Assembly (NCBI RefSeq): GCF_008831075.1
Contig: NZ_WBJX01000002.1
Location: forward strand, 1 to 64,000
Origin: Pseudoclavibacter terrae
GTDB lineage: Bacteria > Actinomycetota > Actinomycetes > Actinomycetales > Microbacteriaceae
DNA length: 64,000 nt
Reading direction: 5' to 3'
Shown: positions 10,759-20,239 of the stretch, in pieces
Layout of the letters: every line of letters begins with the position of its first letter
Position numbering within the stretch: the first letter of the stretch is position 1
The notes under the pieces: model-generated
Databases searched by the model: none
What the model saw: only the letters and a program-made list of their open reading frames with translations
What the model was told of the DNA's origin: nothing
Translations under genes and position numbers: made by a program

Positions 10759-11694
10759 GTGGCTGCACATCCGGGTGATGCGAAGACGGACACGGCACTG
10801 CTCGACACCTACCTCCGGCACCTGACCATCGAGCGAGGTCTGTCGAGCAACAGCCTCGGCGCCTACCGGCGCGACCTCGGCAAGTACCTCGACTGGCTCG
10901 AGCGCACCGACCGGGGGCCGATCGGTGCTGTGGCCCCCGACGACGTGTCTGCGTTCCTCGCCCACCTCCGCGAAGGCGAGGGCCTGGCGGCGTCCTCCGT
11001 CTCCAGGGCGCTGTCGTCGGTCCGCGGCTTCCACCGGTTCCTGCTCGACGAGGGGGTGCTGGATGCGGACGCGACGACGCGCACGCGCGCCCCGAAGCTC
11101 CCGTCACGGCTCCCGAAGGCGCTCACGGTCGCCGAGGTCGAACGACTGCTGCAGGCGGCCGACGGCGAGACGCTCGAGGCGATGCGCGACACCGCGCTCG
11201 TCGAGCTCCTCTACGCGAGCGGCGCCCGCATCTCGGAACTCGTCGACCTGAACGTCGACGACCTGATCGAGCCGGGCATCCTCCGGGTGCGGGGCAAGGG
11301 CAACAAGCAGCGCATCGTGCCGGTCGGCAGCTTCGCCCAGCGGGCGCTCGACCGATACCTCGTTCGGGCGCGACGTGAGCTGTCGACTCGGGGGAGCGCG
11401 ACCCCCGCGCTGTTCCTCGGCACGCGAGGAGCGCGGCTGTCTCGGCAGAGCGCGTTCAACCTGCTGGACGCCATCGCGACGCGCGCCGATCTCGCCGGCC
11501 GAGTCTCCCCGCACACCCTCCGGCACTCGTTCGCGACCCACCTACTCGAGGGTGGCGCCGACGTCCGAGTCGTCCAGGAGCTGCTCGGCCACGCCTCGGT
11601 GTCGACGACGCAGATCTACACGCTCGTGACCGCCGACACCCTGCGCGACGTGTACGCCACGAGCCATCCGCGCGCCACCCTCGGCGGAGGCTGA
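10759..11694 (+). CDS. xerD: tyrosine recombinase XerD
   Basis: A 311-residue site-specific recombinase that resolves chromosome dimers at dif with XerC and FtsK. The N-terminal SAM-like core-binding domain covers residues about 10-100. The catalytic set is Arg157 (GARISEL), His252/Arg255 (HTLRH), His278 (LLGHAS) and nucleophile Tyr287 (TQIYTLV). GTG 10759, 10 nt after the Nudix stop, gives normal length. Location beside parA-scpAB fits XerD rather than a phage integrase. Confidence 0.94.
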   Translation: MAAHPGDAKTDTALLDTYLRHLTIERGLSSNSLGAYRRDLGKYLDWLERTDRGPIGAVAPDDVSAFLAHLREGEGLAASSVSRALSSVRGFHRFLLDEGVLDADATTRTRAPKLPSRLPKALTVAEVERLLQAADGETLEAMRDTALVELLYASGARISELVDLNVDDLIEPGILRVRGKGNKQRIVPVGSFAQRALDRYLVRARRELSTRGSATPALFLGTRGARLSRQSAFNLLDAIATRADLAGRVSPHTLRHSFATHLLEGGADVRVVQELLGHASVSTTQIYTLVTADTLRDVYATSHPRATLGGG

Positions 11695-11702
11695 GGCGGG
11701 GA

Positions 11703-11708
11703 TAGGAT
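11703..11708 (+). promoter_or_regulatory. possible -10 box upstream of the ParA gene
   Basis: TAGGAT ends 9 nt before ATG 11718 in the 23-nt gap after xerD. GAGG at 11712-11715 overlaps the short leader. It may give the ParA-scpAB genes their own start; evidence is limited to the box. Confidence 0.35.
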
Positions 11709-11717
11709 GCAGAGGTC

Positions 11718-12590
11718 ATGAGCGAAGAGACGATCGAATCCACGCCCCGCAGCGCAAGCGCGGTGTCGACGCGACTCTACAACCACTTCGAGGTGCCGGA
11801 GGAGCTGGAGAGCCACGGCCCCGCGCGCATCATCTCGATGTGCAACCAGAAGGGTGGCGTCGGGAAGACCACGACGAGCATCAACCTCGGCGCATCCCTC
11901 GCCCTCTACGGCCGCCGCGTGCTGGCCGTCGACTTCGACCCCCAGGGTGCATTGAGCGCTGGCCTCGGGATCCGCACGTACGACGTGCCAACCGTCTACG
12001 ATCTGCTGATCGGCACGGTCAAGGACCCGCACGAGGTCATCCAGGCCACGGCGTTCCCTGGCCTCGATGTCATGCCAGCCAACATCGACCTCTCCGCCGC
12101 CGAAGTGCACCTCGTCACCGAGGTCGCCCGCGAGCAGATCCTCGCGAGCGTGCTCCGCAAGGTCTCGAGCGAGTACGACGTCATCATCGTCGACTGCCAG
12201 CCCTCGCTTGGCCTCCTCACCGTCAACGCGCTCACGGCGAGCCACGGCGTCGTTATCCCGCTCGAATGCGAGTACTTCGCGCTCCGCGGCGTCGCGCTCC
12301 TCGTGGAGACCGTCGACAAGGTCCGCGACCGGTTGAACCCGTCGCTCGAGCTCGACGGCATCCTCCCCACCATGTACGACGGCCGCACGCTGCACTCACG
12401 CGAGGTGCTCGACCGCGTCTACGAGGCGTTCGGCGACCGGGTCTTCGACACGGTCATCGGCCGCACGGTGAAGTTCCCCGACGCATCCGTCGCCGGGGTC
12501 CCCATCGTCCGATTCGCTCCAGAGCACACCGCGTCGAAGGCGTACCACCAGCTCGCGCGCGAGTTGATCGAACGTGGCGCCGTCGCCTAG
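11718..12590 (+). CDS. ParA family ATPase
   Basis: A 290-residue deviant-Walker ATPase. NQKGGVGKTTTSINLG holds the P-loop, with DFDPQG and VDCQPSLG as switch and Walker B motifs. It is a chromosomal ParA/Soj-like protein, but the parB partner is not adjacent; instead it sits directly before scpA and scpB, an arrangement known in actinobacteria. It probably acts in chromosome organisation together with ScpAB; that link is inferred from context. A 17-nt overlap with scpA suggests translational coupling. Confidence 0.92.
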   Translation: MSEETIESTPRSASAVSTRLYNHFEVPEELESHGPARIISMCNQKGGVGKTTTSINLGASLALYGRRVLAVDFDPQGALSAGLGIRTYDVPTVYDLLIGTVKDPHEVIQATAFPGLDVMPANIDLSAAEVHLVTEVAREQILASVLRKVSSEYDVIIVDCQPSLGLLTVNALTASHGVVIPLECEYFALRGVALLVETVDKVRDRLNPSLELDGILPTMYDGRTLHSREVLDRVYEAFGDRVFDTVIGRTVKFPDASVAGVPIVRFAPEHTASKAYHQLARELIERGAVA

Positions 12591-13443
12591 CGCCCTGACC
12601 ACCCGGGGAACCTCAGCACCGCGGGTCGGCGCCTCCGCCGCGCCCGACCTCGAAGGCGCGTCCGACCCCGACTTCCGGGTGTCGCTGAGCAACTTCGAGG
12701 GCCCGTTCGATCTGCTCCTCACGCTCATCTCGAAGCACGAGATGGACATCACCGAGGTGTCGCTGAGCCGCGTCACGAGTGAGTTCATCGGATACCTCAA
12801 CGACCTGTCGACACCGGAAGAGCTCGATCGCGCGAGCGAGTTCATCGTCGTCGCCGCGACCCTGCTCGACATGAAGATCGTCAGCCTGCTCCCGCAAGGC
12901 GAGTACGTGGATGCAGAGGACGTCGCGATCCTCGAGGCGAGGGACCTGCTCTTCGCCCGCCTCCTGCAGTACAAGGCCTTCAAGGAGGTCTCCACCTGGT
13001 TCGCGGCCGCGCTCGGCGTCGAGGGGCAGCGCACGACCCGCGCCGTGCCGCTCGAGCCGAAGTTCAGGGAGCGCATCCCGGAACTCGTCTGGACGCTCTC
13101 GGCAGCCGACTTCGCGGCCCTCGCGACCCTCGCGCTCGCACCGCGCGAGATCCCGACCGTCGGCCTCACCCACCTGCACGCGCCCAAGGTGAGCATCCGC
13201 GAGCAGGCGCGCATCCTCGTCGCCCTGCTGCAGGACGGCGAGCCGCGGACGTTCCGCGAGCTCGTCGCCGACGCCGACGCCCGGGGTGTCGTCATCGCGC
13301 GCTTCCTCGCGCTCCTCGAGCTCTACCGGCGGGCAGCGCTCAGCTTCGAGCAGGACACGCCCCTCGGCGAGCTGACGGTGACGTGGGATGCCGACGACTG
13401 GGACGCCGCGCAGCTCTCGAGCCTCGGAGACGACGATGACTGA
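12574..13443 (+). CDS. scpA: segregation and condensation protein ScpA
   Basis: A 289-residue kleisin that bridges SMC heads in the condensin complex. The family core starts at FRVSLSNFEGPFDLLLTLIS near residue 34. The C-terminal winged helix lies around residues 205-270. GTG 12574 adds a Pro/Ser/Ala-rich extension of about 30 residues that may not all be real. It overlaps the ParA gene by 17 nt and scpB by 8 nt. Confidence 0.93.
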   Translation: MAPSPSALTTRGTSAPRVGASAAPDLEGASDPDFRVSLSNFEGPFDLLLTLISKHEMDITEVSLSRVTSEFIGYLNDLSTPEELDRASEFIVVAATLLDMKIVSLLPQGEYVDAEDVAILEARDLLFARLLQYKAFKEVSTWFAAALGVEGQRTTRAVPLEPKFRERIPELVWTLSAADFAALATLALAPREIPTVGLTHLHAPKVSIREQARILVALLQDGEPRTFRELVADADARGVVIARFLALLELYRRAALSFEQDTPLGELTVTWDADDWDAAQLSSLGDDDD

Positions 13444-14032
13444 CCCACGGCAGCTCGACCGCCCGGCCGAAGAAGCCGACCAGCCGGGCGTCGACCTCGA
13501 CCGCGCCGTCGAGGCGATCCTCTTCGTCGCCGACGAGCCCCTGTCGCTCGTGGCCATCGCCGGGGCCGTCAGCCGCCCCGTCCCCGACGTGCGCGCATCC
13601 ATCGGCCGGCTCGTCGCCGACTACAACGGCGACCTCGCCGGTCCCGAACGCGGCTTCGAGCTGCGCGAGGTCGGCGGAGGGTGGCGACTCTACGTGCGCG
13701 AGAACCTCGACGACATCGTCGCCGACTTCGTGCTCACCCGCCAGCCGTCGAAGCTCTCGCAGGCCGCACTCGAGACACTTGCCGTCATCGCGTACCGCCA
13801 GCCGATCACGCGTTCGCAGGTGGCGCAGGTGCGCGCCGTGAACGTCGACTCAGTGGTGCGTACTCTGGTAGCACGTGGCCTCATCGCAGAAGACGGCCAC
13901 GACGACGTGACCGGGGCCATTCGCTACGTCACGACACAGACGCTTCTGGTGCATCTGGGACTCAACTCGCTCGACGAGCTGCCCAAGATCTCACCTCTGC
14001 TCGACGAAGGACAGGACGGATTCCATGAGTGA
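13436..14032 (+). CDS. scpB: segregation and condensation protein ScpB
   Basis: A 198-residue double winged-helix partner of ScpA in the SMC complex. Family features are the start AVEAILFVADEPLS, the PSKLSQAALETLAVIAYRQP segment and VDSVVRTLVARGLI. ATG 13436 was preferred over the in-frame ATG at 13388 because it gives the usual N-terminus and a short overlap with scpA. The stop overlaps the next start. Confidence 0.95.
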   Translation: MTDPRQLDRPAEEADQPGVDLDRAVEAILFVADEPLSLVAIAGAVSRPVPDVRASIGRLVADYNGDLAGPERGFELREVGGGWRLYVRENLDDIVADFVLTRQPSKLSQAALETLAVIAYRQPITRSQVAQVRAVNVDSVVRTLVARGLIAEDGHDDVTGAIRYVTTQTLLVHLGLNSLDELPKISPLLDEGQDGFHE

Positions 14033-15041
14033 CCAGCGAGGGCGCGGATCGCGCCGCGGCGACACCGACCGCACCGCCGACGAGGCAGCGGCACTCCGCC
14101 AGGCCGCGCAGGCGCGCCCCGAGGGCGGCTACTCGCTGGACGACTTCGACGACATCCCGCTCGCGGGGCGCGAAGCCGAACCGGCGCCCGAGCGCGCCGA
14201 CGGCGTGCGACTGCAGAAGGCGCTCGCCGCGGCAGGCGTCGCCTCGCGCCGCGTGTGCGAGCAGTACATCACGCAGGGCCGCATCGAGGTCAACGGCGTC
14301 GTCGTGACCGAGCTCGGCAGCCGCATCTTCCCGGACCGCGACGAGGTCGCCGTCGACGGCACGCCCATCCAGCTGGACCCCAGCAAGCGCTACGTGGTGC
14401 TGAACAAGCCGACCGGCGTCGTCTCGACGATGCGCGACGAGCAGGGGCGCCCCGATCTCCGCGAGTTCACGAGGGAGTTCAGCGAGCGGGTCTACAACGT
14501 CGGCAGGCTCGACGTGGACACGAGCGGCCTGCTCATCCTCACCAACGACGGAGAGCTCGCGCACGTGCTCGCGCACCCATCCTTCGGTGTCGAGAAGACC
14601 TACATCGCCCGCGTCGACGGGCGGGTCTCCGCGAAGGCGCTCCAGCGCCTCCGCCAGGGCTTCGAGCTCGAGGACGGCTTCATCAAGGCCGACAGCGCGA
14701 GGCTCCTCGCCGACCAGCCGAGCCGCACCGCCTCGCTGGTCGAGATCGTGCTGCACTCCGGCCGCAACCGGATCGTGCGTCGCATGCTCGAGGAGGTCGG
14801 CCACCCCGTCACCGCGCTCGTCCGCCGCAGCTTCGGCCCGCTGAACCTCGGCACCCTCCGCGAAGGCGAGATGCGCGAGTTCACTACACTGGAACTCGGC
14901 CGCATCCTGAAGCTCGCCCGGCGAGCCGGGGAGCAGCGCGACGGCGGCTCCCTCACCCAGGCGGCGGAGCCGGCTCGCGAGCCCAAGCAGGGCCGCGGCC
15001 CGCGGCAGGCGCCGCCCACCAGATCGAAAGGTCGTCGATGA
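14025..15041 (+). CDS. RluB/RsuA family rRNA pseudouridine synthase
   Basis: A 338-residue pseudouridine synthase. Residues 1-60 are charged and probably disordered. An S4 RNA-binding domain follows (VRLQKALAAAGVASRRVCEQ). The catalytic domain has Asp163 in GRLDVDTSGLL plus the KTY and GRNRIVRRM segments of the RsuA/RluB/RluE group. The tail is basic. In actinobacteria this gene regularly follows scpB and is called rluB; the exact uridine modified is not known from sequence. Confidence 0.93.
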   Translation: MSDQRGRGSRRGDTDRTADEAAALRQAAQARPEGGYSLDDFDDIPLAGREAEPAPERADGVRLQKALAAAGVASRRVCEQYITQGRIEVNGVVVTELGSRIFPDRDEVAVDGTPIQLDPSKRYVVLNKPTGVVSTMRDEQGRPDLREFTREFSERVYNVGRLDVDTSGLLILTNDGELAHVLAHPSFGVEKTYIARVDGRVSAKALQRLRQGFELEDGFIKADSARLLADQPSRTASLVEIVLHSGRNRIVRRMLEEVGHPVTALVRRSFGPLNLGTLREGEMREFTTLELGRILKLARRAGEQRDGGSLTQAAEPAREPKQGRGPRQAPPTRSKGRR

Positions 15042-16132
15042 CGCCAACTCGAACCAACTCCCCGGTACGGGTGGTCGGTGCCGGGCTGCTCGGCACCAGC
15101 GTCGGGCACGCCCTGCGCAGGCTCGGCGTCGACGTCCAGCTCGACGACATCTCCCCGTCGGTGCTCCAGCTCGCCGTCGACTACGGGGCGGGGACCCTGG
15201 CCGCTGACGCCGCCGGGGGAGAAGCGCCGCGGATCGTCGTCGTCTGCGTGCCCCCCGACGTGACCGGCCAGGTCGTGGCCGCGGAACTCGACCGCTGGCC
15301 CGACGCCATCGTGACCGACGTCGCGAGCGTGAAGTCGGCACCGCTGGCTGAGCTCGTCGCCCGAGGCGCCGACATCAGCCGCTACCTCGGGTCGCACCCC
15401 ATGGCCGGGCGAGAGACGGGCGGGCCGCTCTCCGGCCGCGCCGACCTCTTCGTCGGCCGCCCATGGGTCATCGCCCACCATGAGCAGACCAGCGTCTTCG
15501 CACTGCAGGAGATCGAGGGGCTCGCCCTCGACCTCGGCGCCACTCCCGTCACCATGACCGCCCAGGACCATGACCGGGCCGTCGCGCTCGTCTCGCACGT
15601 TCCCCAGCTCGTCTCCACGCTGCTCGCCTCCCGTCTCGTCGACGACGAGGACGGGGCGACCGCGCTCGCGGGCCAGGGGCTGCGGGACCTCACCCGCATC
15701 GCATCCAGCGACCCCGTGCTGTGGACGCAGATCCTGACCGCGAACGCCGCGCCGACCGCCGCCGTGCTCCGCAAGCTGCAGGCAGACCTCGACAAGGTCG
15801 CCAGCGCGCTCGAGCGCAGCCACGAGCGCGGTTCCGGACGCATCATCGCCGAGCAGCTCGCGACCGGCAACGCCGGCGTCGCGCGGCTGCCGGGCAAGCA
15901 CGGCTCGTCGAGGCGGGAGTTCGACTCCGTGACGGTCATGATCGACGACAAGCCAGGCCAGCTCGCGAAGCTCATGGGCGACGTGGGCGACGCCCAGGTC
16001 AACGTCGAGGACTTCCGCATGGAGCACGCGCAGGCCTCCAACGTCGGCCTCGTCGTCATCTCCGTCGTCCCGTCGGCAACCGCGAAGCTCGTCGACGAGC
16101 TCGAGCAGCGCGGATGGAGGATCGCCGCATGA
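15038..16132 (+). CDS. tyrA: prephenate dehydrogenase
   Basis: A 364-residue enzyme that oxidatively decarboxylates prephenate to 4-hydroxyphenylpyruvate for tyrosine synthesis. The NAD-binding fold starts VVGAGLLGTSVG (Gly14, Gly16, Gly19). The catalytic region includes GSHPMAGRETGGP and the SHVPQLVS helix. The C-terminal DSVTVMIDDKPGQLAKLMGD begins an ACT-like regulatory domain, so feedback by tyrosine is plausible. ATG 15038 overlaps the upstream stop (ATGA). Confidence 0.95.
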   Translation: MTPTRTNSPVRVVGAGLLGTSVGHALRRLGVDVQLDDISPSVLQLAVDYGAGTLAADAAGGEAPRIVVVCVPPDVTGQVVAAELDRWPDAIVTDVASVKSAPLAELVARGADISRYLGSHPMAGRETGGPLSGRADLFVGRPWVIAHHEQTSVFALQEIEGLALDLGATPVTMTAQDHDRAVALVSHVPQLVSTLLASRLVDDEDGATALAGQGLRDLTRIASSDPVLWTQILTANAAPTAAVLRKLQADLDKVASALERSHERGSGRIIAEQLATGNAGVARLPGKHGSSRREFDSVTVMIDDKPGQLAKLMGDVGDAQVNVEDFRMEHAQASNVGLVVISVVPSATAKLVDELEQRGWRIAA

Positions 16133-16920
16133 CCGACACCACCCAGATCGGCCGCGACGCCCTCGCCGCTGGCACCCCCATCGTCGTCGCCGTGGACGGG
16201 CCAGCAGGCTCCGGCAAGTCGAGCGTCTGCCGCGAGAGCGCGCGGCGCCTCGGATTCGGCTACCTCGACACGGGGGCCGCGTACCGCGCGCTCACCTGGT
16301 TCGCGATCGACAGCGGATGCGACCTCGACGACGGCGACGCCGTCGCGACCCTGCTCCCGAGCTTCGTCGACCGGTACCGCATCTCGCAGAGCCCGGACGA
16401 ACGCTGGGTCCGAGTCGGCGAGGTGGACGTCTCCGAGTTCATCCGCGACACCGCGATCTCCGGCGAGGTGTGGCGTGTCTCCCGCGTGCCGGCTGCCCGT
16501 GAAGCGCTCACGGCGCTCTTCCGGAACACGATGGCCAGCACCACCAGCCCGGGCATCATCGCCGAGGGCAGGGACATCACGACGGTCGTGGCCGCGGATG
16601 CCCCCGCCCGCATCCTCATGACCGCCGACGAGGCCGTGCGCATCGCTCGCAGGGCAGGCGAGAAGGTCGGCGAGACCGTCGCCGCCGTCGCGGAGTCCGT
16701 GTCAGCGCGCGACGCCCGCGACGCCAAGGTCACCAACTTCACCGATGCCGCCGACGGCGTCACGGTGCTCGACACGACAAGGCTCGACTTCGAGCAGTCG
16801 GTCGAGGCATTCCTGCGGATCGTCGCCTCGGCGACATCAGGCCCGCACCAGACGACAGCACCGTCGCTGGCAGCCGCCCCAAGCGCTGTCAGACACGACA
16901 ACACGAAGGAGTCACGATGA
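16129..16920 (+). CDS. cmk: cytidylate kinase
   Basis: A 263-residue (d)CMP kinase. The P-loop GPAGSGKSS spans residues 24-32, followed by [10 protein letters not shown] (CMP site) and AEGRDITT. The C-terminal tail after about residue 240 is extended and low complexity. It is coupled by ATGA to tyrA and to der. The tyrA-cmk-der order is conserved in actinobacteria. Confidence 0.95.
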   Translation: MTDTTQIGRDALAAGTPIVVAVDGPAGSGKSSVCRESARRLGFGYLDTGAAYRALTWFAIDSGCDLDDGDAVATLLPSFVDRYRISQSPDERWVRVGEVDVSEFIRDTAISGEVWRVSRVPAAREALTALFRNTMASTTSPGIIAEGRDITTVVAADAPARILMTADEAVRIARRAGEKVGETVAAVAESVSARDARDAKVTNFTDAADGVTVLDTTRLDFEQSVEAFLRIVASATSGPHQTTAPSLAAAPSAVRHDNTKESR

Positions 16921-18464
16921 CTGACGACCAAGGACGGAACGACGAGGCGACCGACGCCTCCGAGGAGTTCGACCCAGCAGGCGGCGAAGAGCTCGTCGCG
17001 CGCCTCGAGGAACTCGACGACACGGTCGTGGAGAAGCGCACCCAGGCGCTGCGCCAGAGCCTCGACGACTACGAGCTCGAGGAAGACGACCTCGAGGTGC
17101 TCCTCGGCGCCTCCGAGGACGGCGACGCCATCACCTACCTGCCCGCGCTCCCCGTGCTCGCAGTCGTGGGCCGACCCAACGTGGGCAAGAGCGCACTGGT
17201 CAACCGCATCATCGGCCGCCGCGAAGCCGTCGTCGAGGACACCCCCGGTGTCACACGCGACCGCGTCTCGTACAAGGCCGAATGGAACAACCGCTGGTAC
17301 ACGATCGTCGACACCGGCGGATGGGAGCCGGACGCCAAGGGCATCGACCTCTCCGTCGCCCAGCAGGCCGAGATCGCCGTCGAGCTCGCTGACGCTGTCC
17401 TGTTCGTCGTCGACGCGAACGTCGGCCCGACCGCAACCGATGAGCACGTCGTGAAGCTGCTCCGCCGCACCGACCGGCCCGTCATCCTCGTCGCGAACAA
17501 GGTCGACGACGCCGTGCAGGAGCCGAACGCAGCGCAACTGTGGAGCCTCGGCCTCGGCGAGCCGTGGCCGGTCTCCGCCGTGCACGGCCGCGGTGTCGCG
17601 GACCTCCTCGACAAGGTCATCGAGATCCTCCCCGAGGTCTCGAAGGTCGCGAAGGAGGAGATCGGCGGACCTCGCCGCGTCGCCATCCTGGGACGACCGA
17701 ACGTCGGCAAGTCAAGCCTCCTCAACAAGGCCGCAGGCGAAGAGCGCGTCGTCGTCAACTCCCTCGCTGGCACGACGCGCGACCCCGTTGACGAGCAGGT
17801 CGAGCTGGGTGGCAAGATCTGGCGCTTCGTCGACACGGCCGGCATCCGCCGCCGCGTGCACCTGCAGCAGGGCGCAGACTTCTACGCCTCACTGCGAACG
17901 ACGGCAGCTCTCGAGAAGGCCGAGGTCGCCGTCGTGGTCCTCGACGTGACCGAGGCCGTCAACGTGCAGGACCTGCGCATCATCGACCTCGTCCTCGAGT
18001 CCGGCCGCGCGCTTGTGCTCGCGTTCAACAAGTGGGACATGCTCGACGACGAACGCCGCTGGCAGCTCGAGCGTGAGGTCGAGCGCGACCTCGCCCACGT
18101 CGCCTGGGCACCGCGCGTCAACATCTCCGCGAAGACGGGGCGCCACCTCGAGAAGCTCGTGCCAGCCCTCGAACTCGCCCTCGACTCATGGGACACGCGC
18201 ATCCCGACCGGCAAGTTCAACGCCTTCCTGGCGGAGCTCACGGCCGAGTTCCCGCACCCGCTCCGTGGCGGCAAGCAGCCGCGCATCCTGTTCGGCACGC
18301 AGGCGCAGACGCGCCCGCCGACATTCGTGCTCTTCACGACCGGCTTCCTCGACCCGGGCTACCGCCGCTTCATCCAGCGTCGCCTGCGCGAGGTGTACGG
18401 CTTCGAGGGCTCGCCCATCATCACGAACATGCGTGTTCGCGAGAAGCGGGCCAAGCGCAGCTGA
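16917..18464 (+). CDS. der: ribosome-assembly GTPase Der (EngA)
   Basis: A 515-residue double GTPase needed for 50S assembly. G1 loops GRPNVGKS lie at residues 85-92 and 259-266, each followed by DTGG or DTAG and by NK-D motifs (ANKVD, FNKWD). A C-terminal KH-like domain ends with the basic VREKRAKRS. The first 78 residues are an acidic extension, common in actinobacterial Der. It is the last gene of the run; a terminator follows. Confidence 0.97.
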   Translation: MTDDQGRNDEATDASEEFDPAGGEELVARLEELDDTVVEKRTQALRQSLDDYELEEDDLEVLLGASEDGDAITYLPALPVLAVVGRPNVGKSALVNRIIGRREAVVEDTPGVTRDRVSYKAEWNNRWYTIVDTGGWEPDAKGIDLSVAQQAEIAVELADAVLFVVDANVGPTATDEHVVKLLRRTDRPVILVANKVDDAVQEPNAAQLWSLGLGEPWPVSAVHGRGVADLLDKVIEILPEVSKVAKEEIGGPRRVAILGRPNVGKSSLLNKAAGEERVVVNSLAGTTRDPVDEQVELGGKIWRFVDTAGIRRRVHLQQGADFYASLRTTAALEKAEVAVVVLDVTEAVNVQDLRIIDLVLESGRALVLAFNKWDMLDDERRWQLEREVERDLAHVAWAPRVNISAKTGRHLEKLVPALELALDSWDTRIPTGKFNAFLAELTAEFPHPLRGGKQPRILFGTQAQTRPPTFVLFTTGFLDPGYRRFIQRRLREVYGFEGSPIITNMRVREKRAKRS

Positions 18465-18483
18465 TCGAGCCCTCGAGCTCGAT

Positions 18484-18532
18484 GGGGCCAGTCCAGCTCG
18501 ACCCGTCCGGGTCGGCGGGGCTGGCCCCTTTC
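18484..18532 (+). terminator. terminator after der
   Basis: GGGGCCAG (18484-18491) pairs with CTGGCCCC (18521-18528), and inside it CGACCCG pairs with CGGGTCG. TTTC follows. It closes the core operon. Confidence 0.75.
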
Positions 18533-18634
18533 GTATGACCGGTCCTCGCTGCCAAAAACGGCCGAATTTCTCGCATCGTGAATACGCCGACGCTCCACGC
18601 CGCCGATTCGGGCCCGGCGCCGGACGCAGAACCG

Positions 18635-18640
18635 TAGGAT
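18635..18640 (+). promoter_or_regulatory. possible -10 box for gap
   Basis: TAGGAT lies 55 nt before the chosen gap start, in the only gap after the der terminator. No clear -35 box is visible. Confidence 0.35.
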
Positions 18641-18695
18641 TTTGCCTGTGCCTGGCGTTCAGGCGAGAACTTTCGACGTTGAGGGGTCCCATTCG

Positions 18696-20147
18696 ATGAT
18701 GGAAAAGTCCGAGCAGACGCAGCACGAGTGGCTGGAGAAAGTCGGAATCGCCGAGCGGATGATCCCGCTCATCGGAAACCTGTACCGCACGCGGAACGTC
18801 GTGACCTCGATCTACGGTCACCGCCTCATCAACCTCTCCGCGATCGACATCATCAAGGCGCACCGCTTCGCCCGCCGCATCAACGACGTCGAGCTGTCGT
18901 TGGACGCGACGCTGCCGATCCTCGAACGGCTGCAGGAGTTCGATCTCGGCACCGCCTCCATCGACCTCGGCGAACTGGCGACGCGCTTCGCGGCACAGGG
19001 CGAGGACCTCGACACGTTCCTCGCCAACCAGCTGCTCGAGGTCATCGGCACCGGGTCTCCTGACTCGGGCGCCGACGTCGTGCTCTACGGCTTCGGCCGC
19101 ATCGGCCGCCTCCTCGCGCGCATCATCATCTCGCACGCCGGCACGGGACGAGGGCTGCGCCTGCGCGCCATCGTCGTCCGCAAGGGCAGCGACAACGACC
19201 TCGAGAAGCGGGCGAGCCTGCTGCGTCGCGACTCCGTGCACGGGGCGTTCGCCGGCTCCATCTCGGTCGACCAGGCCGCCTCGACGATCCAGGCCAACGG
19301 CACGGTCATCCAGGTCATCTACTCGAACGATCCCGCGACCGTCGACTACGAGTCGTACGGCATCCGCGATGCGATCGTCGTCGACAACACGGGCCGCTGG
19401 CGCGACGCCGACGGCCTCGCGCAGCACCTGCAGAGCCCCGGAGTGCGTCGAGTGCTGCTCACGGCTCCCGGCAAGGGGCAGCTGAAGAACATCGTCTACG
19501 GCATCAACAACGCCGGCATCACCGACGACGACCGCATCCTGTCGGCCGCGTCGTGCACGACCAACGCCATCACGCCGGTCCTCAAGGTCATCGACGAGCG
19601 CTACGGGGTCGTGCACGGGCACGTCGAGACGGTGCACTCGTTCACCAACGATCAGAACCTCATCGACAACTTCCACAAGGGCGACCGGCGCGGCCGGGCC
19701 GCTGGCCTCAACATGGTGATCACCGAGACGGGAGCGGCGAAGGCGGTCGCGAAGGCGCTGCCGCACTTCGAGGGCAAGCTCACGGGCAACGCCATCCGGG
19801 TTCCCACGCCAGACGTCTCCATGGCAGTGCTCAACCTCACGCTCGAGCGTCCGACGACCCGCGGCGAGGTCAACGACTTCCTGCGCCAGGTGTCGCTCAG
19901 CTCGGTGCTCCGCCAGCAGATCGACTACATCGAGTCGAGCGAAGTGGTCTCGACCGACTTCGTCGGCACGACGCGCGCCGGCATCGTGGATGGGCTCGCC
20001 ACGATCGCCGAGGGCAAGAACCTCGTGCTCTACGTCTGGTACGACAACGAGTTCGGCTACTCGACGCAGGTCGTGCGCATCATCGAGCAGCTCGGTGGCG
20101 TCCAGCCGCCCATCGTGCCGCACCGCAGGGAAGTCTCGCAGCTCTAG
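18696..20147 (+). CDS. gap: long-form glyceraldehyde-3-phosphate dehydrogenase
   Basis: A 483-residue GAPDH of the long type known from corynebacterial GapB (about 480 residues). Residues 1-125 form an extra helical domain. The NAD(P) fold starts VVLYGFGRIGRLLARI near residue 127. The nucleophile is Cys287 in SAASCTTNAITP. WYDNEFGYS lies near the C-terminus. I chose ATG 18696 because GAGGGG lies 9 nt upstream; the frame is open to a TTG at 18642. GapB enzymes often serve gluconeogenesis or use NADP, but cofactor preference cannot be read here. Confidence 0.93.
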   Translation: MMEKSEQTQHEWLEKVGIAERMIPLIGNLYRTRNVVTSIYGHRLINLSAIDIIKAHRFARRINDVELSLDATLPILERLQEFDLGTASIDLGELATRFAAQGEDLDTFLANQLLEVIGTGSPDSGADVVLYGFGRIGRLLARIIISHAGTGRGLRLRAIVVRKGSDNDLEKRASLLRRDSVHGAFAGSISVDQAASTIQANGTVIQVIYSNDPATVDYESYGIRDAIVVDNTGRWRDADGLAQHLQSPGVRRVLLTAPGKGQLKNIVYGINNAGITDDDRILSAASCTTNAITPVLKVIDERYGVVHGHVETVHSFTNDQNLIDNFHKGDRRGRAAGLNMVITETGAAKAVAKALPHFEGKLTGNAIRVPTPDVSMAVLNLTLERPTTRGEVNDFLRQVSLSSVLRQQIDYIESSEVVSTDFVGTTRAGIVDGLATIAEGKNLVLYVWYDNEFGYSTQVVRIIEQLGGVQPPIVPHRREVSQL

Positions 20148-20176
20148 GCGCCGCCCCCGCCGTCGCGGGGTGCGCC

Positions 20177-20229
20177 AGATACCTCACAGGGTCGTCATCC
20201 AGTGCGGATGACGACCCTTCGGGGTATCT
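20177..20229. terminator. two-tier hairpin between convergent genes
   Basis: The outer stem is AGATACC (20177-20183) with GGTATCT (20223-20229). The inner stem is GGGTCGTCATCC (20189-20200) with GGATGACGACCC (20206-20217), 12 bp and perfect. It sits between the 3' ends of gap and the permease and may terminate both. A second copy with the same geometry lies at 43869-43921. Confidence 0.7.
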
Positions 20230-20239
20230 CGTCGCTGGA

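Noticed and set aside
10759-11694. Phage or integron integrase
   Set aside because: Location with parA, scpA and scpB, normal XerD length and the absence of attachment sites or phage genes support chromosomal XerD.
13388-13435. Upstream ATG start for scpB
   Set aside because: It would add 16 residues lying wholly within scpA; ATG 13436 gives the usual N-terminus and a short coupling overlap.
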